A DNA stretch of 64,000 nucleotides, taken from assembly GCA_046330255.1 (NCBI GenBank), contig JAXLTC010000001.1:310001-374000 (forward strand). The letters are read 5' to 3'. The notes under the pieces are model-generated. The model had not been told where the DNA came from. It saw only the letters and a list, made by a program, of their open reading frames with translations, and made no database searches. This DNA is from JBBSBL01 sp046330255. Its GTDB lineage: Bacteria > Actinomycetota > Thermoleophilia > Solirubrobacterales > Solirubrobacteraceae. Both the position numbers and the translations under genes were made by a program. Of the stretch, positions 1-7,620 are shown in pieces (the stretch's first letter is position 1; each line of letters opens with the position of its first letter).

Positions 1-2120
1 GGCTTGTAGACCGTGACGTAGCGCTGGACGACGCTCGAGTTGCCGGCCACGTCGCGGACCACCACCCGCACGCGGAAGCGCCCGGTGCGCGGGTAGTAGT
101 GGACGAAGCTCGCCGCCAGCGCCGCCACCCCGCGCCGCGACGAGACGCGGGCGACCTTGCCGTCGCCGAACTCGACGCGGATGCCGACGAGGCCCGACGC
201 CTTCGCCGCGTCCGCGCCGCGCGTCCTCGCGCGCGGGCGGGCACGGCTGCGGCGCGAGCGCGCCCCGGAGGGCCTGCGCGCACTCGCGCGGCGTCCCGGA
301 CGGGCGTGGCGGCGCTTCGCGCTCGCGGCGGCGCGCCGAGACGGGACGCGCGCCCCGCTGCCGGCTCCCCCGCCGCCGCCGGGCGTCGTGGCCGGGAGCG
401 GCGGCTCGTCGAGGGCATCGACCCGGAAGCGTACGCCGGCCGCGAGCAGGCTGCGGGACGGCAGCCCCGTGATCTCGACGGTCGGCGGGGTCCCGTCGAT
501 CTGCACGAACGACCCGCCCCCCGCGCGCTGCTGGCCGCGGCGGTCGGCGGCCGACACCTGCCAGGCATAGCGGCCGTCGGCGAGCGGCCCCGGCAGCCGG
601 AACTCGGTGCGGCGCGTGGTCCCCGCGAACCGGCCGTCGAGCGTGACCGTGTAGACGGCCCCGCCCCACAGCTCGCGCGAGGTGGTCCAGCGGACCACCG
701 GGCGGCGCGAGCGGGTGAAGCCGGTGGAGGCCGACGCGACGAACCGCCCGGGGGGCTGGTCGCCGCTGGCCACGACCAGGCTGCGCGCCCCGGCCGGGCC
801 CTGGAGGAAGGCCACCGCGATGTCTCCGTAGCCGTCCGCGGCGGCCTGGAGCCCGTCCTCGGCGTCGGTGGCGCCGAGGTCCGCGTTGGACAGCGTGACC
901 TGCGGGTCGAAGCTCCCGTCGCCGTACGGGCGGCCGACTATCTCCGGCTGGGTGCCGCCGGCCTCCTCCCAGATGGCGAGCGTCGCCGCGCCGCTGCTGG
1001 CGGCCACCGCGGGGTGCGCGGCACCGCCGCCGGGCGTCGCGTCGATCTGCTGCGGCCCCAACAGGTTCACGCGGCTGCCGAGAATCGTCCCGATCACGTC
1101 GCCGGAGTCGCCGCGGGTATCGACCACCATCCCGCGCCCGCTGCCGGACGCCGCGACGCGGGGCGGCTCGGCGTCCTCGACCCCCGGCGAGCCCTGGCCG
1201 TCGACCGCCATCTCGGGCAGGAAGAGCGACCCCCGCAGGCGGCGCACGAATCCGCGCATCACCGGTCCAACCTGCTGGCGCCAGGTGACCACGGCGTAGG
1301 AGGAGTCGTTCAGCGTCGCGATCTCCGGGCTCTCGCCGGCGCTGCCGGGCAGGCTCGCCTGCGGCGCCACGATGCTCGGCTGGGTACCCCACACGCGCCT
1401 GGCGTGGATCTCGCCGGCCTCGCCCCACGCGACGATCCCGATCCCGTCCGCCGAGGCGGCGACCTTCGGGCGCCCGTCGCCCGCGCCCGCGGCCCGCGCG
1501 GGATCGACGTCCAGCGGCGCCCCGACAAGCGACCAGCCGCCGGCGCCGCGCGCGAACGCGACCCGCACGTCGCTGCCGCCCGCCCCCGGCGCCGCGAAGG
1601 CGAGGTAGGACTTGCCGTGCACGCTGGTCGAGATCGAGGGCGGGCCGACCGGGCCGCCCCCGTAGAGCAGCGTCGGGCCGCTCCACGGCTGGTCGGCCGA
1701 CGGGCGTATCAGCGTGTAGAGCGCGCCCCCGTTGAGGAACGCGACCCGCACCGCGCCGCCCGGCGCGACCGCCACGGCGGGGCTGGAGGAGCCGCCGGGC
1801 AGACCGGAGTCGAGCTGCTCGGGCGCGCTCCAGGCGCCGTAGGCCAAGCGCGAGGCGAACACGCGGTCGGCGCCGCCGACGCGCTTGACGTAGACGAGCG
1901 CGCCGGTGCCGTCGAGCGCGATGTCCATGCCGTCGACCGAGCGCAGGTCAGCGCTTGGCCCGTCGATCGGCTCACCGGGGAAGTACGCGGCGGGAGCCGA
2001 GGCGGGCGCGCCGAGCGTCGCGAGCGCGGCCGTGAGCGCGAGTGCGAGTGCGACGGCGTGGCGACGCCGCGCGCGCGGCCGGCCGGGACGGATCGGCGTG
2101 TCGGTGGGGCGTCCGGGCAC
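1..2120 (-). CDS. Secreted repeat/Ig-like protein, C-terminus beyond the window
   Basis: Open on the minus strand from a GTG at 2120 to the left edge, about 706 codons, with no stop inside the window. The N-terminus has an Arg-rich stretch followed by a long Ala/Leu segment ending in ASAPAA, a signal peptide. The next ~450 residues are repeated beta-strand-like blocks of the type VAVAPGGAVRVAFLNGG, as in extracellular propeller proteins. Later come a fibronectin-like stretch, a low-complexity Arg/Ala/Ser linker, and a PKD/Ig-like end containing VRDVAGNSS. Probably exported and cell-surface or secreted; substrate unknown. It follows glpD by 44 bp on the same strand. The start was chosen because the signal peptide begins there; no strong Shine-Dalgarno is visible. 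The opposite-strand open frame over this region has no protein-like composition. Confidence 0.7.
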   Translation of the reverse strand, partial: MPGRPTDTPIRPGRPRARRRHAVALALALTAALATLGAPASAPAAYFPGEPIDGPSADLRSVDGMDIALDGTGALVYVKRVGGADRVFASRLAYGAWSAPEQLDSGLPGGSSSPAVAVAPGGAVRVAFLNGGALYTLIRPSADQPWSGPTLLYGGGPVGPPSISTSVHGKSYLAFAAPGAGGSDVRVAFARGAGGWSLVGAPLDVDPARAAGAGDGRPKVAASADGIGIVAWGEAGEIHARRVWGTQPSIVAPQASLPGSAGESPEIATLNDSSYAVVTWRQQVGPVMRGFVRRLRGSLFLPEMAVDGQGSPGVEDAEPPRVAASGSGRGMVVDTRGDSGDVIGTILGSRVNLLGPQQIDATPGGGAAHPAVAASSGAATLAIWEEAGGTQPEIVGRPYGDGSFDPQVTLSNADLGATDAEDGLQAAADGYGDIAVAFLQGPAGARSLVVASGDQPPGRFVASASTGFTRSRRPVVRWTTSRELWGGAVYTVTLDGRFAGTTRRTEFRLPGPLADGRYAWQVSAADRRGQQRAGGGSFVQIDGTPPTVEITGLPSRSLLAAGVRFRVDALDEPPLPATTPGGGGGAGSGARVPSRRAAASAKRRHARPGRRASARRPSGARSRRSRARPRARTRGADAAKASGLVGIRVEFGDGKVARVSSRRGVAALAASFVHYYPRTGRFRVRVVVRDVAGNSSVVQRYVTVYK

Positions 2121-2164
2121 GCAGGGGAAAAATACGCGGTTGCGGCCTCGCGCGAGCCGGTGCG

Positions 2165-3850
2165 TCAGCCGGCGGGGACGATCCCCTCGGCGGCCGCCTC
2201 CCGCCTGAAGTCGCTCACGGCCCTCGCTCTGCGCCCCTCGTCCCAGCCGAGCTCGGCGGCCAGCGCATCCGCCACCCGCTCGGGCACGCGGCTATCAGGC
2301 CTGCTGACCTCCCGCGCCGCGAGCAGGCCGAGCCGGGTCCGGCGCAGCAGCACGTCGCCGACGCTGCGCGCCTGCTCGGCGCGCGCCGCGTGGGGCGCCT
2401 CGGCGAGCAGGTCCGGCAGCCCCGCGACGATCGGCTGGGCCAGCTCGCCCCGCTCGGCCGCCACCCGCAGCACGTCGTGCGCGGCGTGGCCGTAGCGCCC
2501 CGCCAGGGCCGGGTAGGAGTCCTCGGGCACTCCCTCGACCTCAGGCAGGTCATCCGGGTCGATGGCCAGGCCGAGCGGTATGTCGGCGGTGCGGCACGGC
2601 GCCTCGCCGCCCTGGCGCTCGACGAGGCGATCGACCGCCATCTTCGCCATCCGCCGCCACGTGGTCAGCTTCCCGCCGGTGATCGTGATCAGCCCGGAGG
2701 AGGTCTCGTAGAGCTCGGCCTTGCGCGAGATGTCGACCGACTTCTTCGTGTCGCCGGTCGAGACCAGCGGGCGAACGCCGGCGAAGGCGCCCGCCACCTC
2801 GCCGAAGCCGATCTCCGTCCCGAAGAACTCGTTGACGGCGTCGAGCAGGTAGCTCATGTCCTCGGGGGAGGGCTCGACGTGGTCGATCTCGCCCTCGTAG
2901 TCGTTGTCGGTCGTGCCGATCAGGCTGCGGCCGAGCCACGGCAGCGCGAAGATCGAGCGCCCGCTCCCGGCGGGAACGATGGCGCCGGCGACCAGCGGGA
3001 GGTGCTCGGGCGAGATCGTGATGTGGGTGCCGCGACTCGGGCGGATGACGGGCACCTCGGCCTCGTCGCGCAACTCCTCCGGGCGGATGCGGTCCGCCCA
3101 GACGCCGGTCGCGTTGATGACGCTGTCGCCCGCGACCACCATCTCCTCGCCGCTCTCGGCGTCGCGGACGCGCACTCCGGCCGCGCGCCCGCCCTCCTCG
3201 ACGAGCGCGAGCACCTCCATCCGGTTCGCGCACACGGCGCCGAAGCGCTCGGCCTCACCGAGGACGGTCAGCACGAGGCGCGCGTCGTCGGTCTGGCAGT
3301 CGTAGAACAGGTAGCCCCCGGTCGGCTCCCTCGCGGCCAGGGCCGGGAGCATCTCGACGACCTCCTCGCCGGGGATCGTGCGATGCCGCTCGGGGCTCCA
3401 GTCGGCGCCGCCGCCATCCGGCTCCTCGGCCCCGTCCCTCGACAGCCTGCGCCCGAGCCGCCGCCGCGGCCCCGGCGAGGCCATCACGTCGTAGGCGTTG
3501 AGGCCCAGGCCCACCATGCGATCCGGCTTCGCGCCGCCGAACGCGGGGACGATCAGCGGCAGCGGGCGCACGAGGTGCGGCGCGAGCTTGACCATCAACT
3601 GGCGCTCGAGCAGCGCCTCGCGCACGAGCCCGAGATCGAAGTTCTGCAGGTAGCGCAGGCCGCCGTGCACGAGCTTGCTCGAGCGGCTGCTGGTGCCCGA
3701 CGCGTAGTCGGCGCGCTCCAGGAGCGCGACGCTGAACCCGCGCGTGGCGGCGTCCAGCGCGACGCCCGCGCCGGTGATGCCGCCGCCGATCACGACCAGG
3801 TCGAAACGCTCGGAGACGAGCGCGGCGATGGCGTTCTCGCGCGTGTTCAT
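2165..3850 (-). CDS. glpD: FAD-dependent glycerol-3-phosphate dehydrogenase GlpD
   Basis: 561 aa, normal length for the family. Oxidises sn-glycerol-3-phosphate to dihydroxyacetone phosphate and passes electrons to the quinone pool at the cytoplasmic membrane. The FAD-binding Rossmann motif VIGGGITGAG is at about residues 20-29, followed by the family signature SSKLVHGGLRYLQ at about 58-70 and a DAO-type core. The C-terminal alpha-helical domain characteristic of GlpD begins near residue 400. The ATG at 3850 places the FAD motif at the expected distance. It lies 30 bp downstream of the DUF72 gene on the same strand and could be cotranscribed with it. No glpK or glpF is visible nearby. Confidence 0.95.
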   Translation of the reverse strand: MNTRENAIAALVSERFDLVVIGGGITGAGVALDAATRGFSVALLERADYASGTSSRSSKLVHGGLRYLQNFDLGLVREALLERQLMVKLAPHLVRPLPLIVPAFGGAKPDRMVGLGLNAYDVMASPGPRRRLGRRLSRDGAEEPDGGGADWSPERHRTIPGEEVVEMLPALAAREPTGGYLFYDCQTDDARLVLTVLGEAERFGAVCANRMEVLALVEEGGRAAGVRVRDAESGEEMVVAGDSVINATGVWADRIRPEELRDEAEVPVIRPSRGTHITISPEHLPLVAGAIVPAGSGRSIFALPWLGRSLIGTTDNDYEGEIDHVEPSPEDMSYLLDAVNEFFGTEIGFGEVAGAFAGVRPLVSTGDTKKSVDISRKAELYETSSGLITITGGKLTTWRRMAKMAVDRLVERQGGEAPCRTADIPLGLAIDPDDLPEVEGVPEDSYPALAGRYGHAAHDVLRVAAERGELAQPIVAGLPDLLAEAPHAARAEQARSVGDVLLRRTRLGLLAAREVSRPDSRVPERVADALAAELGWDEGRRARAVSDFRREAAAEGIVPAG

Positions 3851-3880
3851 CCGCCGGAGCGTACGCGGCCCGCGCGCCGC

Positions 3881-4810
3881 CTACAGCAGCGACTGCTGCG
3901 CGGGGCCGGCCGGGCGCACCGGCGGTCCCGGGTCCTGGCCGAGCAGCTCGCGCATGCGGCGCGCGCTGTCGGGCGCGTCGCGGCCGCGGTTGTTGTTGAA
4001 CATCGTGCGCACGTCCTGCGCCTGCGCGGCCAGGTCCTCGACCCGGCCGCGGATCTCTCCCAGCTCGTCGTCGGAGTAGCTCCAGGCGAAGCGCTCGGCG
4101 ACGGTCGTCCCGTGCAGGAACGCGTGCGCGTCGCGGCCGTGCGCGCGCAGGTAGGCGAGCTTCGGGCTGGTGACCGCGTCGAGCGGCGGCATCATCGTCG
4201 GCGCCTCGCCGCGCGGCGCGTCCACGCACACGAACGCGGCCCCGCGCTCGGCCAGGTGGTCGAGCGTGGCGGCGGCCCGCTCGCCGGACACCCAGGCGCG
4301 GTGGCGCAGCTCGATCGCGACGGTGTGCGGCGCCAGGCGCGCGAGCAGCGGGTCGAGCTCGGACAGCTCGTTGCGGTCGGGCCTGAAGGCGGGCGTGAGC
4401 TGGAGCAGCAGGCTGGAGAGCTTGCCGTCCTCGATCAGCGGGGCCAGCGCCTCGAGGGTCCGCTCGGCGACGGCCGCCTCGATCGCCCCGTCGCGCACGA
4501 CGCGGCCGCGGCTGTTGACGGTCGCGCGCTCGCGCAGGTCGGGCGGCAGCGATTCGACCGGCGTGGCGTGTCGCGAGAGCAGGCGCGGGAGCTTGATGTC
4601 GAAGCTGAAGCCGGACGGCGCGATCCGCGCCCAGCGCTCGACCGTCTCGCGCGCCGGGATCGCGTAGAAGGGCGAGTCGACCTCGACCGCGTCGAAGCGC
4701 TGCGCGTAGTAGGCCAGGCGCTCGCGCGCCGGCATGCCCTGCGGGTACCACTCGGCGACGAAGCCGGGATCGGCCCACGAGCACGTGCCGACGTGGATTG
4801 CCCCGCTCAC
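3881..4810 (-). CDS. DUF72 (YecE-like) family protein
   Basis: 309 aa, soluble, a single TIM-barrel-like DUF72 domain. The N-terminus has the family hallmark HVGTCSWADPGF, then SPFYAIP and an SFDIKLPRLLS-type strand, and later FNNNRGRDAPDSA, matching the conserved NNH/NN region near the end of DUF72 proteins. The biochemical role of the family is not settled. The GTG start at 4810 overlaps the stop of the upstream ATPase gene by 4 nt (4807-4810), so the two are translationally coupled, which suggests a functional link. glpD follows 30 bp downstream. Confidence 0.9.
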   Translation of the reverse strand: MSGAIHVGTCSWADPGFVAEWYPQGMPARERLAYYAQRFDAVEVDSPFYAIPARETVERWARIAPSGFSFDIKLPRLLSRHATPVESLPPDLRERATVNSRGRVVRDGAIEAAVAERTLEALAPLIEDGKLSSLLLQLTPAFRPDRNELSELDPLLARLAPHTVAIELRHRAWVSGERAAATLDHLAERGAAFVCVDAPRGEAPTMMPPLDAVTSPKLAYLRAHGRDAHAFLHGTTVAERFAWSYSDDELGEIRGRVEDLAAQAQDVRTMFNNNRGRDAPDSARRMRELLGQDPGPPVRPAGPAQQSLL

Positions 4811-5973
4811 GCGCCCGTCTCCCCGCCCGGCGGCTCCCAGCGGCGGCCGGCCGCGATCCAGCGCGCCAGCAGCGGGTCGACGATCCGCACCCCGCCGGGC
4901 GAGCCGGGATCGTCCTCGACCTCACCCGCGGCCCGGAGGGCCGCCAGCGCGCCGGGACTGGCGCCCTTGCTCGTGCGGTAGCGCGCGATCGTCGCGGCGG
5001 CGGTCAGCTCGCCCACGCCGTCGGCGAGCGCGGCCAGGACCCGCTGGCGGGTCGCGGGGAGCGCGCCCCAGGTGGCGCGGAACGCGTCCTCGACCTCGCG
5101 CCCGGTGGCGGCGAGCGCCGCGGTCCACTCGTCGCTGGTCGCGCGCCCTTCCGCAGGCGTGGCGGCCCAGAGGTGGTAGGCGAGCTGCATCGCACGCTGA
5201 GGATGCCCGCCGGCGAGGTCGAGCAGCGGGCCGAGCGCGTCGCCCGGGTCGCGCCGCGAGGCGGCGAAGCGCTCGCCGAGGTGCTCGGCCAGCGCGTCGG
5301 CGGGCAGCCGCCCGATCGTGAGCGGGCTCGCCTGGTCGAAGAGCGGGCGGTCGCGGCCGCCGAACAGCTCGGCCATCATCCCCGGGTGCGAGCCGGCGAA
5401 CACGTAGGCGACGCCGTCCCCGTGGTGCTGGATCTCCGAGCGCAGGACCGCGTCGAGCTCCGGGCCGGCGCCGAGCAGCGACTGGAACTCGTCGAACACG
5501 ACCACGACCGGCGTGCCGTGGCGCTCGTGCAGCTCGCGCGGCGTGGCGAGCCGCTCGAGCAGCGCGCGCTGGGCGGCCGCCGGCCGGTCGGCGGCGGCGA
5601 GCTCCAGCGACGCGACTCCGGCGGAGACGCGCGCCGAGGGCCGCAGGGTGCGCCTGAAGCCGTCGTACCAGCGCCGCAGGCGGCCGTCGAGGTCGCGCTC
5701 GTAGGCGAGCTCCACGCGCACCGCCACGTCCTCGACCGAGAGCACGCCGTAGAGGTCGACGTAGACGGCGGCCATCCCGTCGCGCCGCGCGTCGCGCAGC
5801 AGGCGCCGCAGCAGCGAGGTCTTGCCGAACCGCCGCGGAGCGGTCAGGCGCGTGTTGCGCCCCTCACGGGCGCGGGAGGCGAGCGCGGCCAGCTCGGGCT
5901 CGCGGTCGATCAGCTCGTCGGGCGCCACGGGCTCCTCGTAGCGGAAGGGATTGGCGCCTGGAGTACTAGGCAT
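4807..5973 (-). CDS. P-loop ATPase of the archaeal-ATPase/STAND type
   Basis: 388 aa. Walker A variant LTAPRRFGKTSLLRRLL at about residues 43-59 and a Walker B-like VVVVFDEFQSLL at about 160-171 place it in the MNS/archaeal-ATPase group of STAND NTPases. A sensor-like segment containing YVFAGSHPGMM follows, and the C-terminal ~100 residues look like a winged helix. Such proteins are often regulators or conflict-system components, but the role here is unknown. The ATG at 5973 sits inside a perfect AGTACT-type palindrome, so the message may be leaderless and autoregulated. It overlaps the DUF72 gene by 4 nt. Confidence 0.88.
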   Translation of the reverse strand: MPSTPGANPFRYEEPVAPDELIDREPELAALASRAREGRNTRLTAPRRFGKTSLLRRLLRDARRDGMAAVYVDLYGVLSVEDVAVRVELAYERDLDGRLRRWYDGFRRTLRPSARVSAGVASLELAAADRPAAAQRALLERLATPRELHERHGTPVVVVFDEFQSLLGAGPELDAVLRSEIQHHGDGVAYVFAGSHPGMMAELFGGRDRPLFDQASPLTIGRLPADALAEHLGERFAASRRDPGDALGPLLDLAGGHPQRAMQLAYHLWAATPAEGRATSDEWTAALAATGREVEDAFRATWGALPATRQRVLAALADGVGELTAAATIARYRTSKGASPGALAALRAAGEVEDDPGSPGGVRIVDPLLARWIAAGRRWEPPGGETGA

Positions 5974-5981
5974 TAGTACTC
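5961..5981 (-). promoter_or_regulatory. Perfect inverted repeat spanning the ATPase start codon
   Basis: GAGTACT (5961-5967), seven bases, then AGTACTC (5975-5981) form a perfect 7-bp inverted repeat whose centre contains the ATG of the ATPase gene. Two further GTAC-containing copies lie upstream at about 5986-5989 and 5998-6002. Repeated AGTACT words are rare in this GC-rich sequence. They look like an operator array at a leaderless or nearly leaderless start; the regulator is not known. Confidence 0.55.
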
Positions 5982-6122
5982 AAGCGTACTGGATGTCAGT
6001 ACCGACCCCGGCCGCTTAGCACCTCGGCCCTGCGCGCCCGGCGACGCGCGGCATCGCGAACGGCGGCCAACGAAGGAGCCCTCGCGGGGGGGGGCCCGGG
6101 CAGGAGGCGCGCTCGCCGCCAG

Positions 6123-6186
6123 GTCGGACAACCCGTCCCGGTTGACTGTCGTCCTGTGACAACAGGTCGGGATGGGTTGCCGCGAC
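6123..6186. repeat. Long imperfect hairpin upstream of the GH3 gene
   Basis: CAACCCGTCCCG (6129-6140) pairs with CGGGATGGGTTG (6168-6179), 12 bp with one G-T pair. Outside it GTCG (6123-6126) can pair with CGAC (6183-6186), and CCTGT/ACAGG can form a small inner stem. It lies in the 363-bp gap between the divergent ATPase (5973) and GH3 (6337) genes, in which nothing else is evident. It could be a 5'-UTR element or a terminator-like structure; function unknown. Confidence 0.4.
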
Positions 6187-6336
6187 GCGCCTCGCGGGCG
6201 GGCCACGACCCGAGGCCCCTCCCCCTCCCCAGCCGCCGTTCGCTCGGGCGGCGGCTCACCGGCCGGGCGGCCGCCGCGAGCGGGCGAAGCCGCGACTGCG
6301 CGCGGCCCCACCCGACCCCACCCCTACGCTCCGCCC

Positions 6337-7428
6337 GTGTTCTCGCTCGACCTGCCCGCGCTGGTCGTGACGCTCGTGCTCGCGTTCGCGGCCGCCGCGC
6401 AGACGGGCGGCGGCGCCCCACCCGGGACGGGGGCGCGTCCGGCGCCGCCGGGCCTCGACGCCGTGCAGATGGCCGGTCAGCGCGTCGTCGTCGGCTACGA
6501 CGGGACGGACGTGCCCGCGGCGGTGCGCCGCGCGATCGGCCGCGGCGAGGCCGGCGGCGTGATCCTGTTCGCCGCGAACATCCCCTCCCCCGCCGCGCTG
6601 CGACGTCAGGTGCGCGAGCTGCGCGCGGTCCGGCGACCTCGTTCGCTCCGCGACGCGCCGCCGCTCGTGATGCTCGACCAGGAGGGCGGCCTGGTGAAGC
6701 GGCTGCCCGGCCCGCCGTCGCTCTCCCCCGCGGCGCTCGGCCGCACCCGCGACGCCGGTCTCGCGTTCCGGGAGGGCCGCGCGACGGGCGCGCTGCTGCG
6801 CTCGGCGGGCGTGAGCGTCGACCTCGCGCCGGTCATGGACCTCGCGCGCCCGGGGAGCGCCACCCGCCGGCTCGGGCGCTCCTACTCGGGCGACCCGCGG
6901 CTGGCCGGCCGCCTGGGAGCGGCGTTCGTGCGCGGCCTGCGCCTCGGAGGCGTCGCCTCGGCGCTCAAGCACTTCCCGGGCCTCGGCTACGTTCCCCGCG
7001 ACGAGGACCTTGCGATCCAGGCCGTGCCGCTGGCGGCGCGCGGGCTGCGCGCGCGCGACGAAGCCGCGTTCGCGCTCCCGATCGCCGCCGGCGCGCAACT
7101 GGTGATGAGCTCCGACGCGCGCTACCCGGCGCTCGACCCCGCGCCCGCGATGCTGTCGCGCCGCATCGTCACGGGCGAGTTGCGCGGGCGCCTGCGCTTC
7201 CGCGGCGTAACGATGACCGACGACCTCGGCCTGCCCGTGCTGCGGCCCTGGGGCGACACGGCGCGGCTCGCGCTGCGGGCGGCGGGCGCCGGGAACGACC
7301 TGCTGCTGTTCGCGCACTCACCCGCCCAGGGAGCCGAGGCAGTCACCGCGCTGACCCGGCGCGCGGATCCCGCCGCCCAGCGCGCGGCGGTCGGGCGGAT
7401 CCTGGCGCTGCGGCGCTCGCTGCGCTGA
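6337..7428 (+). CDS. Secreted glycoside hydrolase family 3 protein (NagZ-like)
   Basis: 363 aa from the GTG at 6337. This start gives a clean signal peptide (FSLDLPALVV then a hydrophobic run ending AAAAQT); upstream in-frame sequence has no protein-like composition. GH3 features: GVILFAANIPSP, MLDQEGGLVKRLPG, the KHFPGLG motif and TMTDDLGLP, whose first Asp aligns with the GH3 nucleophile. Family members of this size remove beta-N-acetylglucosamine residues, typically from peptidoglycan fragments. Here the enzyme would act outside the membrane. Single gene, tail-to-tail with pntB across the unusual inverted repeat at 7443-7583. Confidence 0.88.
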   Translation: MFSLDLPALVVTLVLAFAAAAQTGGGAPPGTGARPAPPGLDAVQMAGQRVVVGYDGTDVPAAVRRAIGRGEAGGVILFAANIPSPAALRRQVRELRAVRRPRSLRDAPPLVMLDQEGGLVKRLPGPPSLSPAALGRTRDAGLAFREGRATGALLRSAGVSVDLAPVMDLARPGSATRRLGRSYSGDPRLAGRLGAAFVRGLRLGGVASALKHFPGLGYVPRDEDLAIQAVPLAARGLRARDEAAFALPIAAGAQLVMSSDARYPALDPAPAMLSRRIVTGELRGRLRFRGVTMTDDLGLPVLRPWGDTARLALRAAGAGNDLLLFAHSPAQGAEAVTALTRRADPAAQRAAVGRILALRRSLR

Positions 7429-7442
7429 CGCGGGAGCGGGAC

Positions 7443-7583
7443 GAACTGCATCTGGGGAAGGCACGGGCGGCCCCGCCGGGTCCAACGGAAGGCTGATCCC
7501 GCTGAGCGGGACCAACTCGCCGTTCGACCTGGTGGACACGATCTCGTTGTTTCCGCCGTGGTGCCGTTCCCCAGATGCCGTTC
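7443..7583. repeat. Nested 141-bp inverted-repeat element, possible structured RNA
   Basis: Outer arms pair as GAAC (7443-7446) with GTTC (7580-7583), GCATCTGGGGAA (7448-7459) with its exact complement at 7567-7578, GGCAC (7460-7464) with GTGCC (7561-7565), and GGCGG (7466-7470) with CCGCC (7553-7557): 26 base pairs with only small bulges. Inside, GTCCA/TGGAC (7480-7484, 7533-7537), ACGG/CCGT (7485-7488, 7520-7523) and a TCCCGC-TGA-GCGGGA hairpin (7497-7511) can nest. It fills the gap between two convergent genes. A bidirectional terminator is the simplest explanation, but the branched form is more elaborate than needed for that. Confidence 0.5.
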
Positions 7584-7620
7584 GCGTCGGCGTGACGCCC
7601 GGCCGGCGCGCCGTCCCGCT

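Noticed and set aside
99..2495. Long plus-strand open frame over the first gene
   Set aside because: Arg/Ala/Gly-rich composition without domains; it is the shadow of the minus-strand secreted protein and the end of glpD.
2042..4981. 979-codon plus-strand open frame
   Set aside because: It is antisense to glpD and the DUF72 gene, both of which have clear family motifs; high GC keeps the opposite frame open.
7443..7583. Integron attC site
   Set aside because: The element has inverted arms but lacks the RYYYAAC/GTTRRRY ends and no integron integrase is nearby.
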